NCBI RefSeq assembly: GCF_905220565.1
Contig: NC_059421.1
Span: forward strand, 6,529,501 to 6,593,500
Source of the DNA: Melitaea cinxia
Lineage: Eukaryota; Arthropoda; Insecta; Lepidoptera; Nymphalidae
DNA: 64,000 nucleotides
Direction: 5' to 3'
Shown: one piece after another, positions 53,887 to 64,000 of the stretch
How positions within the stretch are numbered: the stretch's first letter is position 1
How the letters are laid out: each line of letters opens with the position of its first letter
The notes under the pieces: model-generated
What the model was told of the DNA's origin: nothing
What the model saw: the letters and a program-made list of their open reading frames with translations, nothing else
Databases searched by the model: none
Position numbers and translations under genes: made by a program

Positions 53887-54148
53887 AAAAAAAAAAAACT
53901 GACTTCAATTACATCGACAAGTAATACAATATGTGTAATATATACGCGTTATCAAAGGTTACTCAAAAGATGTTATCAGATCTCGATGAAATTTAAGCGC
54001 AACCACATGATAAACATCAGCTTTCTATTAAATTAAAAATTATCAAAATTGGTCCATCCAGTCAAAAGTTCTGAAGTTCTGAAGTTCATACATAAAAAGA
54101 TACAGTCGAATTGAGAACTTCCTCCCTTTTTGGAAGTCGGTTAAAAAG
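53887..54148 (+). repeat. dispersed repeat, GAAGTCGGTT family, copy 5 (best preserved)
   Basis: It starts AACTGACTTCAATTACATCG and ends TTTGGAAGTCGGTTAAAAAG, giving short inverted ends over about 260 bp. It is nested in the P-like element. Confidence 0.6.
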
Positions 54149-54249
54149 TGTCGCGACAGCATATGTCTAACTATTATAATTATGTCACAATACGTTTGGT
54201 GCAACGTTGTTGTGCCAAACAATGCCAGTCTACAATAAACGATTTAAAA

Positions 54250-55204
54250 TTAACCCACATTTTGAGGAGTTGATGATGTACACTGTGATGTCAACGAATC
54301 AGGAATAGGGAGCGTAGCACTAATGGCATCATAAGATGATAGCCTGTCATCTGCTAGATTGAATGATTTGTTGATGACTCTGAAAGGATGGATTTAACAT
54401 TGTTAATTTTCAAAGTTGACAAATCTAAGTTTCGTTTCACTACTATGACAAAGGTGAACCATATCTTGATTACCTTGTACAAAAAAAAAACTTACGGGAC
54501 AAAAACAGTGTGGCGTTAGTGTTGGTTTGGTACCCTCGACTAATCCTTCTATTGTTCGCCAACACTTAAAAGTTAGTGGTATTGATATGATCTGAACAAA
54601 TTACACTATTTTTTGTGGGCGTCCAGGTCTGTCTGTTATTACAATTTTTTTCCATGTATCCCTTAAATTTGGATTTTCAGAAAACCTGCCAAATTTTTAT
54701 ATAAAACATTATGGTCGAAGTTCACATTAAGTAATTCTAGTAAAATGTATTAATACTCGTAATACGCGTATTATATTTAATTTAATGCAATTTTATTATA
54801 TAACTATGTTTATTAAAAAAAGCTAGCAATATTATATTATAAAAAAATCAAGATCTCAAAAATGTCTGTCACCTCTTTTGCCTTTGCCGTTTTTATCGAT
54901 AACTTTCTACTAACAAACCGGTAACAACACTATCGCTCGGCGACAGTGACTTCTCGGAAATAGACTCCGATCAGTCGCTCGACCGATCCGCATATTGTAT
55001 GAGGGCGAGCGGCCTATGTTGGTAAACAAATCGAGTCAACACGACCGATAATATTTGTAATTTTTAAGTTTAAAAAAGGTTTAAAAGTAGAATACAAGTA
55101 ATAATGTGATTAAAAAATACTTACGTATGAAAGGTAACGCCATGTTTTAGTAAATTTGACGTGGCAGATCTTTTTTTGAAGCAAAAAACAGAACAATTTG
55201 GCAT
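54250..55204 (-). pseudogene. THAP zinc-finger gene of the P-like element, decayed
   Basis: Exon 1 (55125-55204) encodes MPNCSVFCFKKRSA and ends GVTFHT at a GTAAGT donor. Exon 2 opens after TTTGGCAG at 54686 with FSENPNLRDTWKKIV, as in THAP domains, then meets a stop at 54601-54603. The THAP CxxH part (CSDH) follows at once in another frame. A third open stretch (about 54255-54378, VINKSFNLADDRLSS) starts after TCCTTTCAG and ends at a stop. So the C2CH finger can be traced, but the frame is broken. Confidence 0.65.
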
Positions 55205-55367
55205 TTTTTGAAGGACGTTGATTCAATCGCGCAACTAGATTTAGTCTAGTGATCAGAGCGGCTGCAACTAGTTTTATTGTACGCATATGGCCATTTGGCC
55301 TTATACCTTGACAGAGGGGAACGCCTGTACATGGCTACTCCCCTCCGTGTTGCTCTTTGTTGTAACT

Positions 55368-58300
55368 ACTCTAAAAGTCACACAAATACGTCATAATTTT
55401 AGCAGAATAACAATGTCCTTTACTATACCTATACCGACTATATGTCATTGAAAAAAGAAAACATTGGTAAAAAACGTATTAAGAAAGGAGTAAGATGGGG
55501 TTTTCGAAAGAAGAGTAGGTAATCTCTTCCAGATACTTTTAGATACAAGACATCCATACTAACCTCGCTAATTTTTGGGTATAGGACACGGTATATTTCA
55601 ATGTATGTAGTAATATAGTACCTAAAGACTAGCTTTTCGCTCGCTTCCAATTTCTTTCCGTTAAAACATAGGCCATGTAACTCAGTACAAGTTCTTGAGA
55701 TCTTCCTTTACAAATATATATATATTTTCGCTTTTCATTATTACTATTGATAAACTGTGTGGATACTGTATTTCGAATAATATTGACGATCTTCAATCTA
55801 CTTGCACATCAACGCTGCTTGCGTAAAAATACTTTAGGAGCTTCGCAGACAATCAATTAGTGCATAATGAATTTCTTTTGTCAAAGAAAATGTTTAAAAT
55901 AATTATTCGTCACTTCATAAAAATCATACAAAGGAAAAAGAATTTTAAGCACTCTCCTATTTCTCATTATGTACTTGTATTCGAAAAGGTCATCGTCTGT
56001 AGTTTTAAAGTTCACGATATATTGAGTATTTCGTATAGGTAAAAATTAATCGTGGTATTTTACGATTTGGAAAGAGTTGAAAGCTTAGATCCACTGGTAT
56101 TTTTGATACTACCATCAAAAACGTAAGGAGAGGGAGATTAAAAAAAATTCTCTTGTTAAAAGGTGCTAACGACGCATTTTTATATAAACCTTATGCCATT
56201 CAGTTAACTGCCCCGGATCTAGTAGGGGCAAATCGGGGCCTGCTCCGGGCGGTAGTTTCAAAATCTGCTAAAATCGTAACGAAGGTCAACGAAGGTATTT
56301 ATATAATACTTTTTGACAATTGAGATAATTTTGATATTAGCAACAAGTTTCTACTCCTGTTCCGAAAATTAAAAATTCGGCTTTGTTTAATACTCACTCA
56401 GTTATTAAAGTTCATACGATATTCGTACCGACAGTACTACATATAAATAACTATAGTTGCACCTGAATATCATTACTGTCTATCTATTTTATAATATATC
56501 GATTTCTACAGATAATAATTGTCTGTTCTCTAACAAAGAAAATAACCGACTTCAAATTACATCGGAAAGTATGTAACAATGCACATTTTTAGGAATTATT
56601 CAAAAACTACTCGTCAAATCTCACTCAAATTGCAATGGAACCACACGACAAGCACCAACATTCTAATTAAAAAAAATCTTAAAATCAGTACACCCAGTAA
56701 AAAGTTTTGAGGCAACACAAAAAATACGATTCAATTTAGAGCCTTCCCCTTTTTTAGATCGGTTAAAATATCGAACTGTATCTGTTTTCGGTCTTAGCAT
56801 TAAGTATTTACAAATTACCGTCTAACAATTCGATGCGTTGTTTCGCTAGAACCCTTGACCTCAAGGAACGAACCTCCAACTAATTATTACTAGTACATGT
56901 TCTAATTTAACACTTGCTAATTCTCACGTTAGAAATGTTTTACAAAAGTGTTTACTTAAGTTTTTTAAATTAAAACGTTATTTCTTGTAATTAATGTTAC
57001 ATTGTGCAGTTAGCCTTGTGAGTTGCGATAACTGTATTGATTTTGTAATTTTACTTTATAATATAAAGTAGCTGTGCGCCGCGGTTTTGCTCGCTTTAAT
57101 TTGAGGAAACAACATACTAAAATATCATATAGCCTTCCTGGGTAAATGGACTATCTGACACAAAAATAGTTTTTCAATTCTAACCTGAAAGTAGCGCGTT
57201 TAAACAAACAAAAACATCAAGCTTATAATATTAGTATAGATAAAAAATAGTCCCCATGTCCCTTGGTTACGACATAACTTGAGAATGACTTTACTTATTG
57301 CATTCTACTTACTTTAAGAATTGGAACATTTCAGGCAAACTTAATGATTATTTGAACTTTGCGCGTTTAACCATTTCACAATTCAGGACGTCTATTAGAT
57401 CAGTTAGTTTAAAGAATAAAAAAAATTACAAATTGTATAGTTTTGCATATAGTAATAATAATAATATAAGCCTTTTATTTCAGACATTTACAATTATTTT
57501 TCTTACTTAACTAACTTATCTCTAAATTGTCGAGACCGTGTCCGTTTGCCCTTGGTTGGCATAGGCCTCTTTCAACTTCTTCCAATACTTTCTTTTCGAG
57601 CTTTTCTCGTTCACGTAGTGCCCGCAACTGCTTTGATATCATCTTCCCACCTTTTGAAAGTAAGAAAAAAAACAAGACAAAAAAAAAAAAAATGGTGGGA
57701 AGATGACGTAGTTTTGCATATATTTGTACTTTATAAAGGATTTTTCCTTAGATTGTTAAAAAATATAATGAAACTAATTAGCTTCCTTATTTTGTTATGG
57801 CGTCTTTCCTAATCGTGGAGTTACTTCCTTTTAGATACTACTAGCGGTTTATTAGACTTTCAATTTTAACGAGGTATTTAGTGCAAGGTGTGTATTTTTT
57901 AATGTTCTAAATTTAAGTATTTTTCTAGAATGATTGAAAATGGTTATATAGCAAGAACTTATCTTTGCTTTCGCTCATAGTCCTCATAGTCCTCATTCCT
58001 TGATTTATTTCATTATTTTATTTTTAAAGCATTCTAGATTTCCAAGGTGTCTTAAATTGATACAGCTTTCAGTGTTGACTTCGTTTATTTAATCATAGAA
58101 ATAACCCGTCATATTCTATAGATCTAATTCGTTAAAAACCAAGTCTTCAACTTCTTGGAAAAAAAGAAACTTCTTTCGACTTAGATGCAGATTGTTGTCG
58201 CATTTCAACGTGTCCTTTGATATTGATTTTTTAAGCGAAATGGATAATAAATATTAAATATCAGATTTTGCAAGGTCAGGAATAAATAATTAACTTTACA

Positions 58301-58490
58301 CAACGAGAACAAATCGAACATACCCGATGTTCGAAAACCACGTATGTTTAGAAACAAAAACCTTAAATAATATATTATAATAAACGCTTCACATACAGCC
58401 CCCAGTAAGATTTTCGCCTGTGTTGGGGCTACGGAAACACAATATACAAGCACACACACCCACACTACGACAATTATATTTATGCCCAAT
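55368..58490. other. AT-rich gene-free region with repeat pieces
   Basis: No host gene is seen. It contains a GAAGTCGGTT-family repeat at 56541-56768, an RTE-like tail at 57065-57240, and a hairpin at about 57638-57708 (CATCTTCCCACC paired with GGTGGGAAGATG) inside a retroposon-like piece starting GGCATAGGCCTC near 57560. Confidence 0.4.
56541..56768 (+). repeat. dispersed repeat, GAAGTCGGTT family, copy 6
   Basis: It starts AACCGACTTCAAATTACATC and ends with a decayed TTAGATCGGTTAAAA. Internal GTCAAATCTCACTCAAATT is shared with 13859-14030. Confidence 0.55.
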
Positions 58491-58493
58491 ACA

Positions 58494-58561
58494 ATTCTTC
58501 CTCTTCTTCTTCCTCTTATTCTTCCTCTTCTTCTTCCTCTTCTCCTTCCTCTTCTTCTTTC

Positions 58562-58593
<32 letters not shown>

Positions 58594-58717
58594 TTCCTCT
58601 CCTTCTTCCTCTCCTTCTTCCTCTCCTTCTTCCTTTCCTTCTTCCTCTCCTTCTTCCTCTCCTTCTTCCTCTTCTTCTTCCTCTCCTTCGTCCTCTTCCT
58701 CTTCCTCTTCTTCTTCC

Positions 58718-58750
<33 letters not shown>

Positions 58751-58852
58751 TCTTCCTCTTCTTCTTCCTCTTCTTCTTCCTCTTCTTCCTCTTCTTCTTC
58801 CTCTTCTTCTTCCTCTTCTTCTTCCTCTTCTTCTTCCTTTTCTTCTTCCTCT

Positions 58853-58907
<55 letters not shown>

Positions 58908-58908
58908 A
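58494..58908. repeat. polypyrimidine/polypurine satellite (CTTCTTCCT)n
   Basis: About 415 bp of almost pure pyrimidine on the plus strand, built of CTTCTTCCT/CTCCTTCCT units with period 9 or 12. Two long plus-strand frames of Leu/Pro/Phe are artefacts. Confidence 0.95.
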
Positions 58909-59250
58909 CGTTTGGGCTAATCTGAAATTTAAATTATAAATATCTAAAAAAAGCACTACGAATTTCGCTGTCGCTGGTGGGCATGGTAAGGTTGGCGGAT
59001 TCAGTGGGCGGGGCCTGAGACAAAGTGGGCGGGGCTTGAGACAAAGTGGGCGGACCTGAGCCAGAGTGGGCGGGGCCTGAGTTCGAGTAGGCGGGGCCTG
59101 GGGCGCGTGGTCAGTGGGCGGGGCATGATAGGCGGGGTCAGTAGGCGGAGCTTGGTCCCCAGTGGGTGTGGCATCCGCAGCTCGTTGTGCCCTTGTCCTG
59201 ACGCCCTTGAAGTCCTTGAAGTCTTCTCTCGGAGTCAATGGCATCTCCAA
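58906..59250 (-). pseudogene. truncated LTR-element gag start with proline-rich minisatellite
   Basis: The frame begins MPLTPREDFKDFKGVRTRAQ (ATG at 59244) only 8 nt after a tRNA-Leu-type primer binding site. It then runs into tandem APPT-type repeats encoded by GC-rich (GTGGGCGGGGCCTGAG)-like units (about 58998-59165) and stops at the polypurine satellite. No capsid, protease or RT follows. It appears to be the first part of a Ty3/gypsy-type gag; that class is inferred from the layout. Confidence 0.5.
58998..59165. repeat. GC-rich minisatellite, GTGGGCGGGG(C/T)(C/T)TGAG units
   Basis: At least six imperfect units of about 15-21 bp, far above local GC content. Confidence 0.85.
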
Positions 59251-59251
59251 A

Positions 59252-59268
59252 CCCCACTTCTGACACCA
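59252..59268 (-). promoter_or_regulatory. primer binding site matching a tRNA-Leu 3' end
   Basis: TGGTGTCAGAAGTGGGG on the minus strand complements the expected CCA-ended 3' terminus of a leucine tRNA (from memory) and lies 2 nt from the LTR end. Confidence 0.7.
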
Positions 59269-59270
59269 GT

Positions 59271-59693
59271 TGTTACGTGTTAGGGTTCGAAAGATTTGGA
59301 GAGAAACACCTGCTGACTCTTTTCAAGACTATTCACTAGCACTAGGTCCAACACAAAGCACTAGGTTCTAGGTTAGGTATAGGTATATGGATAGTTAAAG
59401 ACTATATTTACAGTTTTAGTCTTACACAATAAGTTACTTGCATAGGTGGTAAAATTGCGGTGCACAGCTAGTGTTACCAAGATATAGTGATTGCTTGCTA
59501 GACGGCATGAATCTCACGAGTCCGACGTAAAATACTTTCCGTCAGAGTTCATGTGTCTTGTAAGGCAGTTTGTGATGTATGAAACACTTTATAGATCGTT
59601 TTTATCTAGAAAAACGGCTATGTGTGCGTGATGTTATAAATACACAATTTTGATTAGTGTTACAGTGATATGACAGTCGTCGCCATAGTAACA
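59271..59693 (-). mobile_element. single LTR of a truncated LTR retrotransposon
   Basis: The unit is bounded by TGTTAC...GTAACA (TG/CA ends) and adjoins the primer binding site, so it is a 5' LTR in minus orientation, 423 bp. The partner LTR is not found in the window. Confidence 0.65.
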
Positions 59694-59850
59694 GACAGTA
59701 CAGTTAGGTGATAAAAATAAAACTTCACATTTCAATGTTGAAGTATTATTTTAAATTTTGAAAAATAAAATGTGTTATACATTGTTTTTACATATACTTT
59801 ACTAACAAGGTTTCACATAGAAAAAAAATAAAACTCTTCATTGACGTAGG

Positions 59851-60049
59851 GCAAAATCTGAAGTAGCCTAATTGGGGAAATACCTTTATCTTACAGAAGA
59901 TGACATGATGACAGCCAAAATATTATCGCTTTTTAAGTGGTGTTGTGGTCCTGTGGTAGCCGGAGCTCCTCATAATAGATTGTGTTGACAGCAAAGGTAG
60001 GGTTGGCAACGCTCTTGTGATGCTCATAGTATTGTAAGCGTCCATTTAG
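59851..60049 (+). repeat. retroposon family A, diverged copy
   Basis: GGGCAAAATCTGAAGTAGCC, TTACAGAAGATGACA, TTTTTAAGTGGTGTTGTG and GGTTGGCAACGCTCTTGTGA follow the family order with many changes. Confidence 0.5.
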
Positions 60050-60856
60050 TACAAAAAACACCCACATAAAAAGTTGATAATGTATTTATTCAAATTTGAC
60101 TCACACGTAGCAGATGTCTAAACAAATTACACGAATCGTAGGAGCCTAGCAATTACCCTAAATGTCATCCAATCTGACAAGCAGGTACTCAAACTACACG
60201 TAGTCGAAACCTTAAGGGAGTTGGCATTTCTCAATAAGTTAAAGTGTCTTAAAAAGTTGTTTTAAAGATATTTTTGTACTTTGGTATTTTTAAATTTTGT
60301 CCCAGGAGTCACTCGATAGACATCATTGTGTAATGCCGTAAAATTAAAAAAGTTTTAGAAAATCCATTACGTATGTCGGAGTCGGCGAAGGAAAGCATTT
60401 AAAGAACAATTGTATGATTTCGGAAAAGATGCGAGACGTATCCATTCATAGTACATTATCGTAGTGGATGAAGTTCTCATTTAAAAGGATTAGAAATTTA
60501 GGGTAGAAGGTAATTGTATTTGGAATAAGATAATTCTTAAGAGACATTATACGTAAAGTTCAGTTAAAATTCAGTTTTAAACCAAAAGTTATTCTTTCAA
60601 CTATTATGTATTTGTTCAGATTTTTGTTTACTGATGGGCCATATGCGGATAGGAGGAAGGCGGAAGGAGGGTTTTCATTCTTTTACATTTATTTAACATT
60701 ACTTTTAAGTAAAAATTAGTCACTCCCAACCTACATAAGTTTATCCGAGAGTGATAATCTCGCCGTACTCGGCACAAAACGACTGTGTATGTACATAAGT
60801 CGTATATGTACGTTGCTCTAATTCAATTCCTTTTGTCACGTTTATTTATAAATATA

Positions 60857-61052
60857 CTAGCTGACTGCCAAGCTGCCGCTGACGAGCCCCTAAATCCCCC
60901 CCCCCCCCGTGTAACTTAGGGGTATGAAAAATTGATGTTGGCCGATTATCAGACCTTCCCGATATGCACACGAAATTTCATAAAAATCCAATCCAGCTGG
61001 TTTGGAGGAGTATTGTAACTAACATTGTGACACGTGAATTTTATATATAAGA
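60857..61052 (-). mobile_element. Helitron-like short element with poly(C)
   Basis: Minus-strand start TCTTATATATAAAATTCACG, end TTGGCAGTCAGCTAG. The body matches 52814-53023, including the C run. Confidence 0.55.
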
Positions 61053-62854
61053 TAGATAGATATATAAGATAGATATGTATTGCCTATACATAATAAAGGT
61101 AATTAAACGAAATTATGTATTTATGTATGAAAGAGAAGGGTTGAAATATATTCTACCCGCATATTTACCCTCATGAGTATTACTGTTATTATAGACTTGA
61201 ACGTTTTATTAGGTACTATATAGCTAAGTTATAAAACTTTATGTTAGTTTTATAAGTTCGCATGACGTCACTAGAAATTAAATACTGGAAAAATTACCAG
61301 CTAGCTAACGCTTAATCCGTTATGTGATTTAAGTATAGTGTTGATTGATCTTCTCTGCTCCAGGATTACATTCCTACCTACCGTCGTATTTATTAGAACA
61401 AATATACATATATTTGGTCTGTATGTCAGTTGGCTGTTACCTAAACCACAGGTTGCCAACCTTAGGAACAAATTACCCTGTATTTATTTTTAACGTATTA
61501 AAAAAAGTAAATTCGCAGATGATGATTTGCCACTTTTAAGTACTTCTTTAGAAAATTAAGTAATTAACTTAGAAATTGTTTTCATAATTGTATAAAGTTA
61601 TGTATTAAAATCAAAAGTACAAAATCGAATCTTTTTCTGTCTTATATCGAGTAAAAGTGAATAATAAACAACGAGCTATAACATTTTTCTCCTAATCCCG
61701 ACAAGTTACATAGTGGTCATACTTGAGAATAACTTTTTTATAAACATTGAAAAAGTGCGTCAATCAATTTTAAAATTTACAACATTTGAAAACCTAGATA
61801 TGTGATAATGTCAACATAGACTATTCAATAGTAAACTATAGTTTCAAGTAATAGTTCCTATATAAATTTTTGAAAAACTTTTACTAAAGTTGAATTTATT
61901 TAACATATTAAAAAAAATGGAACGTTGGCTCAGTTTTGCACTTAATTGTAATATGAAACATAATATAGCCTTTATATATTTAAGTTGGGCAAAGTTTCAT
62001 GTCTGTCCAAAATTCATTAAAATCGGTAGTAGTTTCGGAGATTAGCCCGGATAAAAATCGTGTTTTAATCGCGATTCGTTCTTTAGTTGTGTGTGGCAGT
62101 TAGTTATAATTGGACGGCTATGCGTATGTACCTTGCCAGAGTAGCTCGTATATTAAGAGAAATTAATTCTTAAAAAGGGGCTTCATTTAGGAATCATCGA
62201 ACACCCTATACATAATATTAGTGTAGATATGGCTGCGAATTTCATTATATAATTGGTACCATAATTAAGGAATCATAAAAATTTATTTCAACCTACCTTA
62301 CCCCAAATTGTTTCCAGAACACTAATGATAATAATATCCTCTCCTTTATAATAAATAATTACAGTTAATTGACAGTACTAATTTTGTAGTGGAAGGTCTT
62401 AAATATACTACTAGATACCCGGCGAAACTCGTATATTTTATGAATAAAGTACTGATGTTTTTAAGTTCTTTTTTTTTTTAAACTTTTTATACAAATTTTG
62501 TTTGAGAAGTATCCAACTCGTTCGGAAGTCATTTGCCGTTAAACATTTCTGCAATCCATTTTTATTTACATGCCTAAATTAATTTAAATAATCGTTAAAG
62601 AAAGAATTTTTTTTTGTTATTTATCTTTGAATGATCATAATTCAAATAATAATTAAATATACTATTAATTAGATATTACTGAATCTATAACGATTTACTG
62701 TTTTTAAAAGAATTACTGTTGTCTGTTGTCGATTTTTCAATTTACTACGAGTAGAAGCTTATCACTAACGATAACTAATTCATTTATTAAGAAATATTAT
62801 ACGTATATTTTACATTTTTAAAAAGTGAGTTTTGTATTATGATAAATAGCTGTG

Positions 62855-63160
62855 GTCACAACTTCGTCCGCGTGGAATTTAATAAAAAAGTTATTGTTCA
62901 GTTCGCAGACCTATAAAATAAATAATTTTTTAAAATAAAAGTAGCCCAAGTTACTCCTTACTACACCCGCTATCTGCTAGTGAAAGTCCTATCAGAATCG
63001 GTCCAGCCGTTTCAGAAATTAGCCGCAACAAACAGACAAAAATTTTAAAAAGTGTTATTTTGGTATATCTAGTGTGTATACTATACATCCATATGCATTT
63101 AGTAAAAAAGCGGTTATTTTAATATTACAAACAAACACTCCAGTTTTATTTATTTGTATA
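62855..63160 (+). repeat. RTE-like LINE 3' tail
   Basis: AAAGTAGCCCAAGTTACTCC, GCTATCTGCTAGTGAAAGTC, ATCGGTCCAGCCGTTTCAGA and TATGCATTTAGTAAAAAAGC match the widely dispersed RTE-type 3' end known from lepidopteran genomes (from memory). Confidence 0.55.
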
Positions 63161-64000
63161 GATCACATAAAGAATTCAAAATTTTTATTATATATCTCAC
63201 CTTAACATTTTAAACAATGATTACGATATTGATTACGATTCAAAAATCGGAAACATCTATATCTAAAAAGTTTATTAGATGTGAAAATTGGATATAAGCG
63301 AAACCGCGGCAGTCGTATAGCTATATTATAGACGTCGATTACAATTATGTGTTCGAGTCTCAAAGATAAATTGTCGCCTTAATCAGTGAGTTATATAAAT
63401 TGATGGTTTACTCTTTAATTTTATGTTCTCTTTGATTAATTACATTGTTTGCTCGACCTTGTTTATTTACTGAGATGACACGTGATTTTTAGAGTTGTTT
63501 CTATTACTACTATGAGCTACTAAACCTGTAAATGTTATTAAAATTGCCTTAGTTATGTAGTGATTATTGACATTTTTATCTTTAGAAGCTCTTCTGTGTA
63601 TCTAAGATAGATCAAGTTCACTTTGTATTCCTTAGAGATGTGTATAAGTAATGTGTTATAATGTGATATTTTATAGCCTGTTATGTTATATACGCTTTTG
63701 TAATTTAATGTAAAATATCTTTTCCAATTGGATTTTAATTTATGTACAGATTTATGTTTAATTTTGCATATTATAAATCATCTTATATTGAAAAGTTATA
63801 GGCAAATACGTGATGTATTAACATTTCATTCGAGTAGCGTAAATAGTAACTTAATTTAAGCGTGGGTTAAATCGCGTGATAAAAGAACTATTATTATAAC
63901 CACAACACATAGAACAATAGTTCCAATTATGGTTAAAAATAATAATAATATTTAAAGAAATAAAACTAAGTTTTATTGGCAGGGCATTAGAGTCAATACT

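Larger units (their letters stand above)
53166..55359 (-). mobile_element. P-like DNA transposon with 8-bp target duplication and THAP domain
   Basis: Terminal inverted repeats begin CATAGAGCAACACGGAGGGG (53166) and, inverted, CAAAGAGCAACACGGAGGGG (55359), flanked by TTGTAACT on both sides (53158-53165 and 55360-55367). An 8-bp duplication plus a THAP-encoding gene on the minus strand points to the P superfamily; hAT is the alternative. The body carries a Helitron- or RTE-like piece (about 53588-53860) and a GAAGTCGGTT-family repeat (53887-54148). At 2.2 kb it is too short for an intact transposase. Confidence 0.75.
59694..64000. other. AT-rich gene-free region with repeats
   Basis: No gene is recognised. 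It contains a retroposon family A copy (59851-60049), a Helitron-like element (60857-61052), a SINE 3' piece (about 61405-61485) and RTE-like tails (61925-62075 and 62855-63160). Confidence 0.45.

Noticed and set aside
58420..58925. Two plus-strand frames of about 150 residues
   Set aside because: They are translations of the polypyrimidine satellite (poly Leu/Phe/Pro), not genes.

Overview
The window looks like AT-rich lepidopteran (moth or butterfly) nuclear DNA. The host genes have short, AT-rich introns. Much of the rest is interspersed repeats: non-LTR retroposons, tRNA-derived SINEs, Helitron-like elements and MITEs, several of which I associate from memory with Lepidoptera. The order assignment is an inference.

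Layout. 1-2208: intergenic DNA with one clean MITE. 2209-3660: Vps26 (retromer), an uninterrupted reading frame. 3661-9580: repeat-bearing AT-rich DNA. 9616-12416: a very compact plus-strand cluster. A CMC4-like exon splices, in the reading I propose, to an exon carrying three more ORFs (a small membrane protein, an NDUFAF8-like twin-CX9C protein and PIG-M), with gaps of only 2, 3 and 1 nt between successive ORFs. 12860-14550 (minus): Tim10. 15499-15922 (minus): a two-exon 60-residue membrane protein. 16371-19854: a DNA transposon carrying a nested 5'-truncated LINE. 21145-22103: UPF0488 (C8orf33) homologue. 22187-23047 (minus): part of a serine-protease-like gene. 25620-35383 (minus): complete delta-COP (archain), 14 coding exons plus a probable start-codon-only exon. 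35860-40648: LINE relics and repeats. 40664-49641 (minus): full-length non-LTR retrotransposon. 49657-64000: no host gene recognised; Helitron-like copies, a P-like THAP element, an LTR-element fragment and satellites.

The main find is the retrotransposon at 40664-49641. It has a perfect 15-bp target-site duplication, a poly(A) tail, an ORF1 with zinc knuckles, and a 2064-codon ORF2. ORF2 runs AP endonuclease, R1-like reverse transcriptase, RNase H, a Cys/His motif, a long unassigned region, and then a complete superfamily-1 helicase of the alphavirus-like (tobamovirus-type) RNA-virus kind. All the catalytic motifs I can see are intact. From memory, R1-type LINEs with captured viral SF1 helicases have been reported in insects (Lazareva and colleagues, 2015), so the class is probably not new. 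This copy looks complete and fairly recent, and the region between RNase H and helicase is unexplained.

The second find is the four-ORF cluster at 9616-12416. Three of its four products are small proteins expected or plausible in mitochondria, and the fourth is the GPI mannosyltransferase PIG-M. Tim10 and the 60-residue membrane protein lie close by.
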